Assembly (NCBI GenBank): GCA_031279925.1
Contig: JAITHQ010000242.1
Coordinates: forward strand, 1 to 18,873
Direction of reading: 5' to 3'
From: Treponema sp.
GTDB lineage: Bacteria > Spirochaetota > Spirochaetia > Treponematales > Breznakiellaceae
DNA: 18,873 bases
The position numbers and the translations under genes were made by a program. Below are positions 6,683-14,101 of this stretch, piece after piece (the stretch's first letter is position 1; each line of letters opens with the position of its first letter). The notes below the pieces were generated by a model. The model was not told the origin of the DNA, made no database searches, and saw only the letters and a program-made list of their open reading frames with translations.

Positions 6683-7498
6683 ATGGCGAAAATTACCGAT
6701 GCAGATCGTTCCCAATACGCCAGCAGGATAGACGTTTTTAAAACAACTATAGAAACGATCCTTAAAAACGAGCAGGATACGCTTGCCCTAATCAAAGAGA
6801 ATCCAGAGGAAGGGGTATTGATGCGGCTTGGTCTGGCGGACGCTATGCTCAATCTTTCTGCACATTACATGATTATGAACGGCGTTTCTCAATCGGTCTT
6901 GAAAGTCAAAAACGAAGACGCTTTAAACGATGCCAGAAACTCGCTGCACAAGGCTATTTTTTATATCGAGGGGCTGGTTACCAACCTGATCGATGCGCCA
7001 TTTTCCGAGTACGAGGAGCAGCTTGCCGGTATTGAATCCATAAGCTCCGCCCAGCGGTACCTTCTGGTAAGGAAAATGGGGCTTACCGTTCAACTGCTGG
7101 AAAACGCGTACGGCGACAATACCAAGTGGAAATGGGCCTTTGTAGAACTGGAAGGCCGTTATGCGGCAGTAACAAAAAACCTGCTCGATCTTCGTACTGT
7201 AATGAGCAATATTGATCCCCGATCCCCCAACTATGAACCAACGGTACATCATCTGCACCTGGTAAAAAAACTTCTTATGCAGGCGGCGGACCGCTACCGG
7301 GAAAAGTACGAGCTTTCCACCAATCAAATGGACGATTTCAAAATGGGTATTCTCTTTCTTTCCGCCCTCAAGCGCCTCCACACGGTACTGGGTGACAAAG
7401 ACGATATGGTAATGGTAAAAAAGAAACTGGATATTTGGTCTGCAAAACTGGAATCGGATATCAAGAAAAAGGAAGATCGCACATCAAAGAAAAATTAG
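6683..7498 (+). CDS. Conserved-looking helical hypothetical protein
   Basis: 271 residues, no recognised domain. No signal peptide or membrane segment is visible, so it is probably cytoplasmic. The composition and spacing of hydrophobic residues suggest a mostly alpha-helical protein, possibly a helical-repeat fold: LADAMLNLSAHYMIMNGVSQ, ARNSLHKAIFYIEGLVTNL and HHLHLVKKLLMQAADRYREK each look like amphipathic helices. The C-terminus (residues about 255-271) is strongly basic and Lys-rich. The start at 6683 lies two bases after the recN stop, and the next gene follows after 7 bp, so it is co-transcribed. I recall a hypothetical following recN in other treponemes, but cannot confirm orthology here. 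Confidence 0.75.
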   Translation: MAKITDADRSQYASRIDVFKTTIETILKNEQDTLALIKENPEEGVLMRLGLADAMLNLSAHYMIMNGVSQSVLKVKNEDALNDARNSLHKAIFYIEGLVTNLIDAPFSEYEEQLAGIESISSAQRYLLVRKMGLTVQLLENAYGDNTKWKWAFVELEGRYAAVTKNLLDLRTVMSNIDPRSPNYEPTVHHLHLVKKLLMQAADRYREKYELSTNQMDDFKMGILFLSALKRLHTVLGDKDDMVMVKKKLDIWSAKLESDIKKKEDRTSKKN

Positions 7499-7505
7499 GG
7501 AAAGC

Positions 7506-9350
7506 ATGAGCAAGCCCGCAAGTCCGCTTAACGAGTATAAATCGCTGTTGCCATATTTTGCCCGCTACAAACGGCAGTACGCCGGGGGGCTGGTATGCCT
7601 GATTGCCGTAGACGCCGCCCAGATAGTGATTCCCCAGTTTATCAGGCGGGCGGTAGACCTGGTTAGTTCCGGCGTGTTTGAATGGCGGGAAATTATTTTC
7701 CTTGCCCTGTGGATGGTAGGGGTAATGGCCTTCATCTCGCTGGGACGTTTCTTTTGGCGCTACTTTATACACGGATCGTCAAGGCGTATCGAGACAGAGC
7801 TGCGGGAAAAACTTTTTGAGCATCTGCAAACCCTCTCCTGGGATTTTTACCAAAAAAGCAAAATTGGCGATCTTATGTCACGTTCAATCAGCGACCTTAA
7901 CGCCGTGCGCATGGCCATAGGCATGGGGTTGGTGGCGCTGGTCGATTTTGTACTTATGGCCACGGCAATACTGGCGATCATCTTTATACAGGACGCCCGA
8001 TCCGCCCTGCTCGCCGTTGCCCCCCTGCCCTTGATTACGCTGATTATTCTGGTATTTGGCGGCGCTGTGGGGAAAAAATTCCAGCGGGCGCAGGAAGCCT
8101 ATTCAACGATGAGCGACACCGTGCAGGAAACATTCGCCGGGCTGCGGGTAATAAAGTCCTTTGTCAAGGAATGGTGGTTTATCAAAAAGTTTGCCGATTT
8201 TAACGACGATTACCGCCGGGCCAATATGGAACTGGTGCGGCTCTTTGGTTTTTTCTTCCCCTTTGTTACTTTTCTTTCGGCGCTTACGATTCTTATTATG
8301 TTGGTTATAGGCGGGGCGCGGGTGATACATGGCCAGATGAGTCCGGGCAGCCTTGTTGCGATGTTCCGTTATCTTAATATGCTGATCTGGCCCCTCATGG
8401 GCGCTGGCTTTATGGTGACCATGATACAGCGGGGCGCGGTAAGTCTACGCCGGGTGAACGAGATTCTGCAAACCACCCCCTCGATCCGCGATCCGGAAAA
8501 ACCGGCTACCGCAGTTGCTGTTATTGGCAATCCTGCCCAGGCAGAGGGTTCAGAACGTATTAACAGTAATTATATTAATCCAGCCATTGAAATACGCAGT
8601 TTAAGTTTTTCGTATAACAGGGACGAAATTGTGCTGGACAATGTAAGCCTTAAGGTAGGCCGGGGGGAATGGCTGGGGCTTATGGGAAGAACCGGGTCGG
8701 GAAAGTCAACGCTGATTAAAACCCTTACCCGCATGGTTGACCCGCCTGCGGGAACGGTGCGCGTTTTTGGCCTTGACGTGCGGGAATGGCCGCTTGCCGA
8801 ACTGCGGAAACTTTTTGCGGTAAGTCCCCAGGACAGTTACCTTTTTTCCGATTCGATTCAAAACAATATCGGCTACGGTTTGGATACGCCGCAGCCGGAC
8901 AATCTCCAGCGGGTAATCGGGTTTGCCGCCCTTGAAAAAGACCTGGGGATTTTTGCAGGCGGGCAGGAAACCCTTATCGGCGAGCGGGGACTGACCCTTT
9001 CCGGCGGGCAGAAGCAGCGGGTGGCTATTGCCCGATCCCTAATTATGGACAGCGAGTTTTTGCTGCTTGACGATTCCCTTTCCGCTGTGGATGCGGAAAC
9101 CGAACGGAGGATTCTTGAAGGGCTGCAGCGGGAACGAAAGGGGCGCACTACGATCATCATTTCCCACCGGGTTTCAACCCTCCGCTCTGCGGACAAGGTG
9201 CTGGTACTTGACGGCGGAAAGATGGGCGAGTATGGCAGCCCTGCCGAGCTTGCCGCCGCAGGCGGCTATTACGCCCGCATGGCGGCGCTTCAGCGGCTGG
9301 ACAGCCCTGCTGTTGACAATGCCTCCAAAGGGGAGGCCCTGCATGGCTGA
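7506..9350 (+). CDS. ABC half-exporter with degenerate Walker B (BmrC/YheI-like subunit)
   Basis: 614 residues: a six-helix exporter membrane domain (about 20-310) followed by a nucleotide-binding domain. Walker A is GRTGSGKST at 394-402, the Q-loop lies at AVSPQDSYLFS, the signature LSGGQ at 498-502 and Walker B FLLLDD at 518-523, with the switch histidine H554. The residue after Walker B is Asp523 instead of the catalytic Glu, as in the degenerate subunit of heterodimeric exporters such as BmrC. It supplies a normal LSGGQ to the partner's ATP site. It would pair in the inner membrane with the product of the overlapping downstream gene and export lipids, drugs or peptides; the substrate is unknown. 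A linker at about 335-358 separates the two domains. AGGGAAA precedes ATG 7506. Confidence 0.88.
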   Translation: MSKPASPLNEYKSLLPYFARYKRQYAGGLVCLIAVDAAQIVIPQFIRRAVDLVSSGVFEWREIIFLALWMVGVMAFISLGRFFWRYFIHGSSRRIETELREKLFEHLQTLSWDFYQKSKIGDLMSRSISDLNAVRMAIGMGLVALVDFVLMATAILAIIFIQDARSALLAVAPLPLITLIILVFGGAVGKKFQRAQEAYSTMSDTVQETFAGLRVIKSFVKEWWFIKKFADFNDDYRRANMELVRLFGFFFPFVTFLSALTILIMLVIGGARVIHGQMSPGSLVAMFRYLNMLIWPLMGAGFMVTMIQRGAVSLRRVNEILQTTPSIRDPEKPATAVAVIGNPAQAEGSERINSNYINPAIEIRSLSFSYNRDEIVLDNVSLKVGRGEWLGLMGRTGSGKSTLIKTLTRMVDPPAGTVRVFGLDVREWPLAELRKLFAVSPQDSYLFSDSIQNNIGYGLDTPQPDNLQRVIGFAALEKDLGIFAGGQETLIGERGLTLSGGQKQRVAIARSLIMDSEFLLLDDSLSAVDAETERRILEGLQRERKGRTTIIISHRVSTLRSADKVLVLDGGKMGEYGSPAELAAAGGYYARMAALQRLDSPAVDNASKGEALHG

Positions 9351-11466
9351 TTATTTCGAGACCGACAGCGTTACCAAAGAATACGATTCCCGTTTGGTAC
9401 GCCGCATCCTTGCCTATCTTAAACCCTACCGCATCCTCGTTGTCCTTACCCTTGCGGCGCTGCTGGTCTCAACCCTGGGCGAACTTTATATTCCGGTTTT
9501 GCAGCAGCGCATTATTGACGGGCCGGTGCTTGCCCGCTTCTTTGCTTTCGACGAAGGGCGTTTTGCCGGGGAACGGGATGCGCTTAGCTTCGAGGCTGTG
9601 TCCGCGTATGAGGAGCTTGCCTGTCTTCCCGCAGGCGTCCGTGCTGGCGGCATGATTTTTGTACCGCAGAATCAGAATACTGTTCTGCAGGGCAAGGTTG
9701 AGCGTGAATTGCGGGAACGGGGCATACTGGAAGGGGAACCCTGGTACGCTCTTGCATACGCCGATGCCAAAGCCGCCGCTGTAATAGCCGAACATCCTTC
9801 CCTGTTTGTCACAGCCGGATCGGGGGATAAAGGCCCTGCGGCAATCAGAAACGCGGACCTCTATTCCCTTTCCGCCGCCGAAATCGCCGCGCTGCGGGCC
9901 GCCGATATTGCCGCTCTTATCCAGGGGGGAATTGTCTTCCTCATTGTACTTGTTCTGATATTTGTTTTTACCTTTTCCCAAACCTGGGCTACCAACCTTG
10001 CCACCCAGCGAGTTCTTAAAGATATACGGCTGGGGCTTTTCAAAAAAACGCTTTCACAGTCCACGGCTTTTCTTTCCCGGCATCCGGTTGGGCGAATCGT
10101 TACCCGGCTTTCAGGCGACGTGGAAACCATTGATGAATTCTTTACCACCGTGCTGGTGGCCTTTCTGAAAGACCTTTCCATAATGGCCGGTTCCCTTGTT
10201 ACCCTGTTCATCCTTTCCCCCCAAATGGCCTTGATTACCATTGCCACCCTGCCGCCGGTGCTGGCCCTTACCCTGGTCAGCCGTTTCAAGGCCAGGGACG
10301 CCTTCCGCCGCCAGCGTACGGCATCTTCAAAAGTGTACGCCTATCTTGCCGAGCGGCTGGCGGGGATTCAGGTGGTGCAGCTTTTCAGGAGGGAGCGGAA
10401 AAGCGCCGGAGAATTCCGGGCCCGGAACCGGGAACTGCTGGACGCCAACCTGGGCGAGTTGTATGTCTTTTCGACCTTCCGCCCCATAGTGGAATGGTTT
10501 GCCACTTTTACCGCAGCGGTAGTTATAGTGGCGGGAAGCAAGCTGGCGCTTTCGTTTTCCGTATCCCTGGGGGCGCTTATCGCCTTTATCAACCTGGTGC
10601 AGATGTTTTACGCTCCGGTAATGGACATCGCGGAGAAATACACCCTGCTGCAATCCGCCATGGCCGGCGCCGAGCGGGTTTTTAAGCTGATGGATACCGA
10701 AGAGCGTATTTCCGACACGGGCCGACGCTCCATAACCATTCGGGGCCATGTTGAATTTGACCAGGTGCGCTTTGCCTACAAAAAAGGCGAAGATGTGCTT
10801 AAGGGACTTTCGTTTGCGGTAAAACCGGGTGAGATGGCGGCAATCGTGGGGTATACCGGCGCGGGCAAGACCACGATTATCAATGTGTTGTCCCGCCTGT
10901 GGGACATTGACTCAGGCGAGATACGGCTTGACGGCGTTCCGGTGCAGGACATCCCCCTGGACGAACTGCGCCGTTCCGTGCTGCCGGTTTTGCAGGATGT
11001 GTTTCTGTTTTCGGGGACCGTAGCCGAAAACATCAGCCTTGGCCTTGATATTCCAGAGGAACAAATAATTGAAGCGGCAAAGGCAGTGCACGCTCACGAA
11101 TTTGTTTCCCGCCTTCCCGGCGCTTACCGCGCCGTACTTTCCGAAGGCGCAAGCAATATCTCCGCCGGCCAGCGCCAACTTTTAAGTTTTGCCCGCGTTA
11201 TCGCCCACAATCCCCAGGTGGTGATCCTTGACGAGGCAACCAGTTCCATTGATACGGAAACCGAGCGGCTTATTCAGCTTGGCATGAAGCGGGTTCTTGC
11301 CGGGCGCACCTCTTTTGTAATCGCCCACCGGCTTTCCACGATACGGAATGCCGATCGTATTCTGGCGCTTTCCGGCGGCAGGCTGGTTGAACAGGGCCAT
11401 CACGATGAACTGATTGCCAAAGACGGCCTTTATGCGGGATTGTACCGGCTGCAGTTTGAGGAATAG
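9343..11466 (+). CDS. ABC half-exporter with extracytoplasmic insertion (BmrD/YheH-like subunit)
   Basis: 707 residues, the catalytic partner of the preceding subunit. After TM1 (about 30-50) there is an insertion of roughly 130 residues (60-192) before the next membrane segment (194-212), as in BmrD-type subunits, where this part forms an extracytoplasmic domain. The nucleotide-binding domain has Walker A GYTGAGKT at 503-510, signature SAGQ at 607-610 (Ala for Gly), Walker B VVILDE at 626-631 with catalytic Glu631, and His662. So its own Walker motifs plus the partner's LSGGQ make the consensus ATP site; its SAGQ and the partner's Asp make the degenerate one. ATG 9343 follows GGGAGG at 9331-9336 and overlaps the upstream stop by 8 bp. 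An open frame extends upstream to 9067 but runs through the previous gene. Confidence 0.88.
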   Translation: MADYFETDSVTKEYDSRLVRRILAYLKPYRILVVLTLAALLVSTLGELYIPVLQQRIIDGPVLARFFAFDEGRFAGERDALSFEAVSAYEELACLPAGVRAGGMIFVPQNQNTVLQGKVERELRERGILEGEPWYALAYADAKAAAVIAEHPSLFVTAGSGDKGPAAIRNADLYSLSAAEIAALRAADIAALIQGGIVFLIVLVLIFVFTFSQTWATNLATQRVLKDIRLGLFKKTLSQSTAFLSRHPVGRIVTRLSGDVETIDEFFTTVLVAFLKDLSIMAGSLVTLFILSPQMALITIATLPPVLALTLVSRFKARDAFRRQRTASSKVYAYLAERLAGIQVVQLFRRERKSAGEFRARNRELLDANLGELYVFSTFRPIVEWFATFTAAVVIVAGSKLALSFSVSLGALIAFINLVQMFYAPVMDIAEKYTLLQSAMAGAERVFKLMDTEERISDTGRRSITIRGHVEFDQVRFAYKKGEDVLKGLSFAVKPGEMAAIVGYTGAGKTTIINVLSRLWDIDSGEIRLDGVPVQDIPLDELRRSVLPVLQDVFLFSGTVAENISLGLDIPEEQIIEAAKAVHAHEFVSRLPGAYRAVLSEGASNISAGQRQLLSFARVIAHNPQVVILDEATSSIDTETERLIQLGMKRVLAGRTSFVIAHRLSTIRNADRILALSGGRLVEQGHHDELIAKDGLYAGLYRLQFEE

Positions 11467-11510
11467 GGTTCCCTTCCCCCTGGAGAAAACCGTGCATGCG
11501 GTTAACAATA
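11467..11510. other. Convergent 44-bp gap
   Basis: This is the space between the end of the exporter operon and the end of the minus-strand regulator gene. A weak hairpin, AACCG (11488-11492) / CGGTT (11499-11503), is the only structure. It lacks a T-run on either side, so I do not call a bidirectional terminator. Confidence 0.4.
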
Positions 11511-12203
11511 TTAAACCCCTTCGACACGAAGAAAATACCGGGGAAAATTCTTTTCGATGGTTTTGTATTCCTTGCTGTGCCGGTTGATATGCTCGATCAT
11601 AATTTTTCTGGCTGCCGCAGCGTCCCGTTCTTTTATCGCTTTAAGAATTCCGCCATGCTCCCGAACGGCAATTTTGGTTGTATAGTGGTACAGGCTCAGC
11701 GTACGCATGATATTGTACTGCCCGCATATTGCCGAAACAGCGCGGAATGTTTTTTCCGCTCCGCATATCTGATAGAGCTTTTCGTGGAAAGCGTTATCCT
11801 GCACCAGCAGTTCTTCGAACCTGCCGCTTTCAAGCAGCCGTTTTTGCATGGCCAGCATATCCTCAAGCCGCATTATGTCATTTTCGCCAATCTCCGCACA
11901 AACCCGTTCCGCAATGGCCGGTTCCACCTGCAGGCGCAGAAAAATGCCTTCCTTTATTAAATCCGAATCAATAAGTGACACGCGGGTACTGCTTTGGGGA
12001 ACAATATCAATCAGGTACATCGAAGCGAGCCGAATAAGGGCTTCACGCAGGGGGGTCCGGCTGATGCCCAGGCGCTCTGTTAGTTCATTCTCCCGGATAA
12101 TCTGCCCCGGCTCCAGATGAAGGGTCATTATATTGTGATGCAGAACCCGCAACGCATAGTCTACGGCCAGCTCACCCTGGTATCTGGGCTGAACTTCAAA
12201 CAT
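11511..12203 (-). CDS. GntR-family regulator with FCD ligand domain
   Basis: 230 residues. The N-terminal winged helix (about 10-77) has IIRENELTERLGISRTPLRE, the classic GntR recognition region. The C-terminal FCD domain (about 83-210) has D136 and H140 in QDNAFHEKL, H183 in REHGG and H205 in IEHINRH, which together fit the metal-binding site of this subfamily. FCD regulators usually sense organic or sugar acids and repress a neighbouring catabolic operon. The gene is divergent from the transport/dehydrogenase operon, its likely target. I chose ATG 12203: an in-frame GTG at 12218 lies upstream of the predicted transcript start. No Shine-Dalgarno is present; the -10 box ends 7 bases before the ATG, so translation is probably leaderless. 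Confidence 0.9.
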   Translation of the reverse strand: MFEVQPRYQGELAVDYALRVLHHNIMTLHLEPGQIIRENELTERLGISRTPLREALIRLASMYLIDIVPQSSTRVSLIDSDLIKEGIFLRLQVEPAIAERVCAEIGENDIMRLEDMLAMQKRLLESGRFEELLVQDNAFHEKLYQICGAEKTFRAVSAICGQYNIMRTLSLYHYTTKIAVREHGGILKAIKERDAAAARKIMIEHINRHSKEYKTIEKNFPRYFLRVEGV

Positions 12204-12209
12204 AGTAAA

Positions 12210-12238
12210 AAAATACACTTGACAGCAAAAAATGTCAA
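12210..12238 (-). promoter_or_regulatory. Promoter of the GntR/FCD regulator gene
   Basis: Read on the minus strand: TTGACA (12238-12233), a 17-bp spacer, TATTTT (12215-12210). The start site would lie on or next to the A of ATG at 12203. Its -35 box is one arm of the palindrome at 12219-12238. Confidence 0.6.
12219..12238. promoter_or_regulatory. Palindromic operator candidate shared by two divergent promoters
   Basis: TTGACA (12219-12224), 8 bases, TGTCAA (12233-12238). Each arm serves as the -35 box of one of the two back-to-back promoters. A dimeric GntR protein bound here would block both, giving repression of the operon and of itself. The arms do not match the textbook FadR/GntR consensus, so binding is an inference from position and symmetry. 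Confidence 0.5.
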
Positions 12239-12247
12239 TGATAATAT
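12219..12247 (+). promoter_or_regulatory. Promoter of the importer/catabolic operon
   Basis: TTGACA (12219-12224), a perfect -35 box, is followed after 17 bp by TAATAT (12242-12247). Transcription would start near 12254, giving a leader of about 105 nt. Confidence 0.75.
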
Positions 12248-12263
12248 ACTAATATATGAGTTG

Positions 12264-12292
12264 GTTTCAAACCCCCGGTTGGGGTTTGAAAC
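12264..12292 (+). repeat. Perfect 12-bp hairpin in the operon leader
   Basis: GTTTCAAACCCC (12264-12275) and GGGGTTTGAAAC (12281-12292) flank a CGGTT loop. It lies about 10 nt from the predicted 5' end of the mRNA and has no T-run, so a role in RNA stability is more likely than termination. The core resembles the hairpin at 436-478. Confidence 0.6.
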
Positions 12293-12318
12293 TGACAACA
12301 TTCATACACTGGTGTTTG

Positions 12319-12336
12319 ATGCGGCGTATTCCGCAT
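12319..12336 (+). repeat. Small hairpin ahead of the binding-protein ribosome site
   Basis: ATGCGG (12319-12324) and CCGCAT (12331-12336) make a 6-bp stem with a 6-base loop, ending 9 bases before the strong GGAGGAGG at 12346-12353. Confidence 0.35.
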
Positions 12337-12359
12337 ATATTTTTTGGAGGAGGAATTCC

Positions 12360-13388
12360 ATGAAATTCTCAGGGAAAGTGTTGGTTGTCTGTATGTGCAT
12401 GGCATTTGTGGCCGGGACCGTATTCGCCAATGGCGCCAAACAGTCAAAAAAAGGCGGCTATGTTATTGGTTTTAGCAATTCGTTCAATGGCAACACATAC
12501 CGCCAGGCCATGGAAAGCTATGCCCGCGAGGCGGCTGAAAAACTCAAGGCCACAGGAGAGCTGAAAGAGCTTATCTTTGCCGAGGCAAACCAGAACAACA
12601 GCGTGCAGGTTCAGCAGATTCAAAGTTTCATCATGCAAAAAGTTGACGCCATTATTATTGATCCAGGTTCGGCCACGGCCTTGACCGGGGTTATCCAGGA
12701 GGCTTCCGACGCCGGTATTCCGGTTATTATCGTGAATGACGGCCCGGTAGAGTCCAAGGCGGATTTGTGCTATCAGGTCAATTTTGACGCCGTAGAGCAG
12801 ATGAGCTTCCTGGCCGAATGGGTTCTGAAAGAAATCGGTTACAAGGGTAATGTGATTGAACTTCGGGGGGCAATGGGAGACGCCTTTGACGCTCTGGCCC
12901 ATCAGGGATTCAGAAAGGTTCTGGATAAATACCCGGATGTCAAAGTAGTGACTGAAATTTACACTGATTGGACCGGTTCCAAAGCCCAGGCCGAGCTTTC
13001 TTCGGTTCTGCCTACCTTGCCAAAAATTGACGCTATCCTGAATCAGGGCGGCGATTCCTATGCGGCGGTCCAGGCATTCAAGGCGGCCAACCGTCCCCTG
13101 CCGGTAATCGGCGGTGATAACCGGGGCTTTTTCCTTAAGTGGTGGGCCAATGAAGCGCCGGATTACAATTCAGTTTCTGTGTCCTCTAACCCCTGGGACG
13201 GCGCAACAGCGGTATATGTGGCGGTGGAAATTCTCAACGGGGCAAAACCTCCCAAGACGATGATCCATCCCTTCGGCGTGGTTACCAAGGATCAGGTGCA
13301 ACAATTCAAAAATGTTCCGGATGAAGCCATTGCCTGCCCAACCTTTGACCGTGAATGGGTGCGGAATAATATCCTGAATCAGAAATGA
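12360..13388 (+). CDS. Periplasmic sugar-type ABC substrate-binding protein
   Basis: 342 residues of the RbsB-like periplasmic binding protein family (Peripla_BP_4 type). A signal peptide covers about residues 1-24 (MKFSGKVLVVCMCMAFVAGT, then VFA). No lipobox cysteine stands at the cleavage region, so it is probably a soluble periplasmic protein. The body begins GYVIGFSNSFNGNTYRQAME and has the family segments QKVDAIIIDPGSATAL, AGIPVIIVNDG and IDAILNQGGDSYAAV. It delivers ligand to the permeases encoded two and three genes downstream. The GGAGGAGG at 12346-12353 sets the start; the frame is open upstream to 12117, but the operon promoter lies inside that part. The last 4 bases overlap the next gene (ATGA). 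Ligand is unknown; the family binds pentoses, hexoses, polyols, and also autoinducer-2 or purines. Confidence 0.9.
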   Translation: MKFSGKVLVVCMCMAFVAGTVFANGAKQSKKGGYVIGFSNSFNGNTYRQAMESYAREAAEKLKATGELKELIFAEANQNNSVQVQQIQSFIMQKVDAIIIDPGSATALTGVIQEASDAGIPVIIVNDGPVESKADLCYQVNFDAVEQMSFLAEWVLKEIGYKGNVIELRGAMGDAFDALAHQGFRKVLDKYPDVKVVTEIYTDWTGSKAQAELSSVLPTLPKIDAILNQGGDSYAAVQAFKAANRPLPVIGGDNRGFFLKWWANEAPDYNSVSVSSNPWDGATAVYVAVEILNGAKPPKTMIHPFGVVTKDQVQQFKNVPDEAIACPTFDREWVRNNILNQK

Positions 13389-14092
13389 ACGAGAAGTCCT
13401 GTATTGAATTGATGGAAGACGCCATCGCCCGGTTTAGGGTGGTGGACCTTACCCATACACTGGAACCTGGGATGCCGGCCTGGCCTACCCAGGCCCGGTA
13501 CGGGGCGGTGGTTTACGAATCCTATGATCAGGGTGACCCTGCCCTGCATTCCATGATTGTCATGTCAGAGCATACAGGAACCCATATTGACGCGCCCCGG
13601 CATTTTATCAAAGGGGGCCGTCCGGTTGACGAGCTGCCCTTCTCGTCTTTAATGGGCCGGGGCATAACGGTCGACGCCGCTTTTGTAGAGCCGGGGGGGA
13701 GCTTCGGCCTTGAAAAGCTCAAGGAATTTGAGCAAGAACAGGGGCAAATAAAAAAAGGCGATATTGTAATGTTCCGGTTCGGCTGGGACAATAAATACCG
13801 TATTCAGCCGGACAGCGGGGAATATCTTCGGGACTGGCCGGGTCTTGCCCCCGGCGCTGCGGAATACCTTGCCGAAAAGCAGGTTGCGGCAGTGGGCTGC
13901 GACGCCCTTGCCCTGGACCCTTATGGCAGCGACAATCCATGCCATCCCCTTCTTTTGGGAAAAGACATACCTATTATCGAAAACATTGATAATCTTTCAA
14001 AGTTGCCGGTATTCTGTTTTGTGATTGGCTTGCCGAATAAATTCAAGGGCGGTTCCGGTTCGCCTATCCGCTTGATAGCGTTTGTTGACTGA
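13385..14092 (+). CDS. Cyclase-family metal-dependent hydrolase
   Basis: 235 residues. It has the family motif HTGTHIDAPRHF at 63-74 (pattern HxGTHxDxPxHF), whose His and Asp residues bind Zn or Mn, and begins with VVDLTHTLEPGMPAWP, also typical. Relatives include kynurenine formamidase and isatin hydrolase, which open amide or cyclic amide bonds; many others are uncharacterised. Nothing of tryptophan degradation is nearby, so kynurenine formamidase is unlikely here. No signal peptide is seen, so it is cytoplasmic. Its position between the binding protein (4-bp overlap) and the permease fusion, 9 bp ahead of the latter, implies action on the imported compound. The reaction is not assignable. 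Confidence 0.85.
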   Translation: MNEKSCIELMEDAIARFRVVDLTHTLEPGMPAWPTQARYGAVVYESYDQGDPALHSMIVMSEHTGTHIDAPRHFIKGGRPVDELPFSSLMGRGITVDAAFVEPGGSFGLEKLKEFEQEQGQIKKGDIVMFRFGWDNKYRIQPDSGEYLRDWPGLAPGAAEYLAEKQVAAVGCDALALDPYGSDNPCHPLLLGKDIPIIENIDNLSKLPVFCFVIGLPNKFKGGSGSPIRLIAFVD

Positions 14093-14101
14093 ACGGGGGA
14101 A

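Noticed and set aside
9067..9342. Upstream extension of the second exporter subunit to 9067
   Set aside because: It runs through the Walker B end of the previous gene in another frame; ATG 9343 has GGGAGG at the right distance and begins a normal half-transporter.
11488..11503. Bidirectional terminator between the convergent genes
   Set aside because: The stem is only 5 bp and neither strand has a T-run.
12204..12218. GTG start at 12218 for the GntR/FCD regulator
   Set aside because: It lies upstream of the predicted transcription start and has no ribosome site.
12117..12359. Upstream extension of the binding protein to 12117
   Set aside because: It would contain the operon promoter and bury the signal peptide; GGAGGAGG precedes ATG 12360.
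12254..12359. Riboswitch in the operon leader
   Set aside because: Two simple hairpins are present but no conserved aptamer core or terminator/antiterminator pair can be seen.
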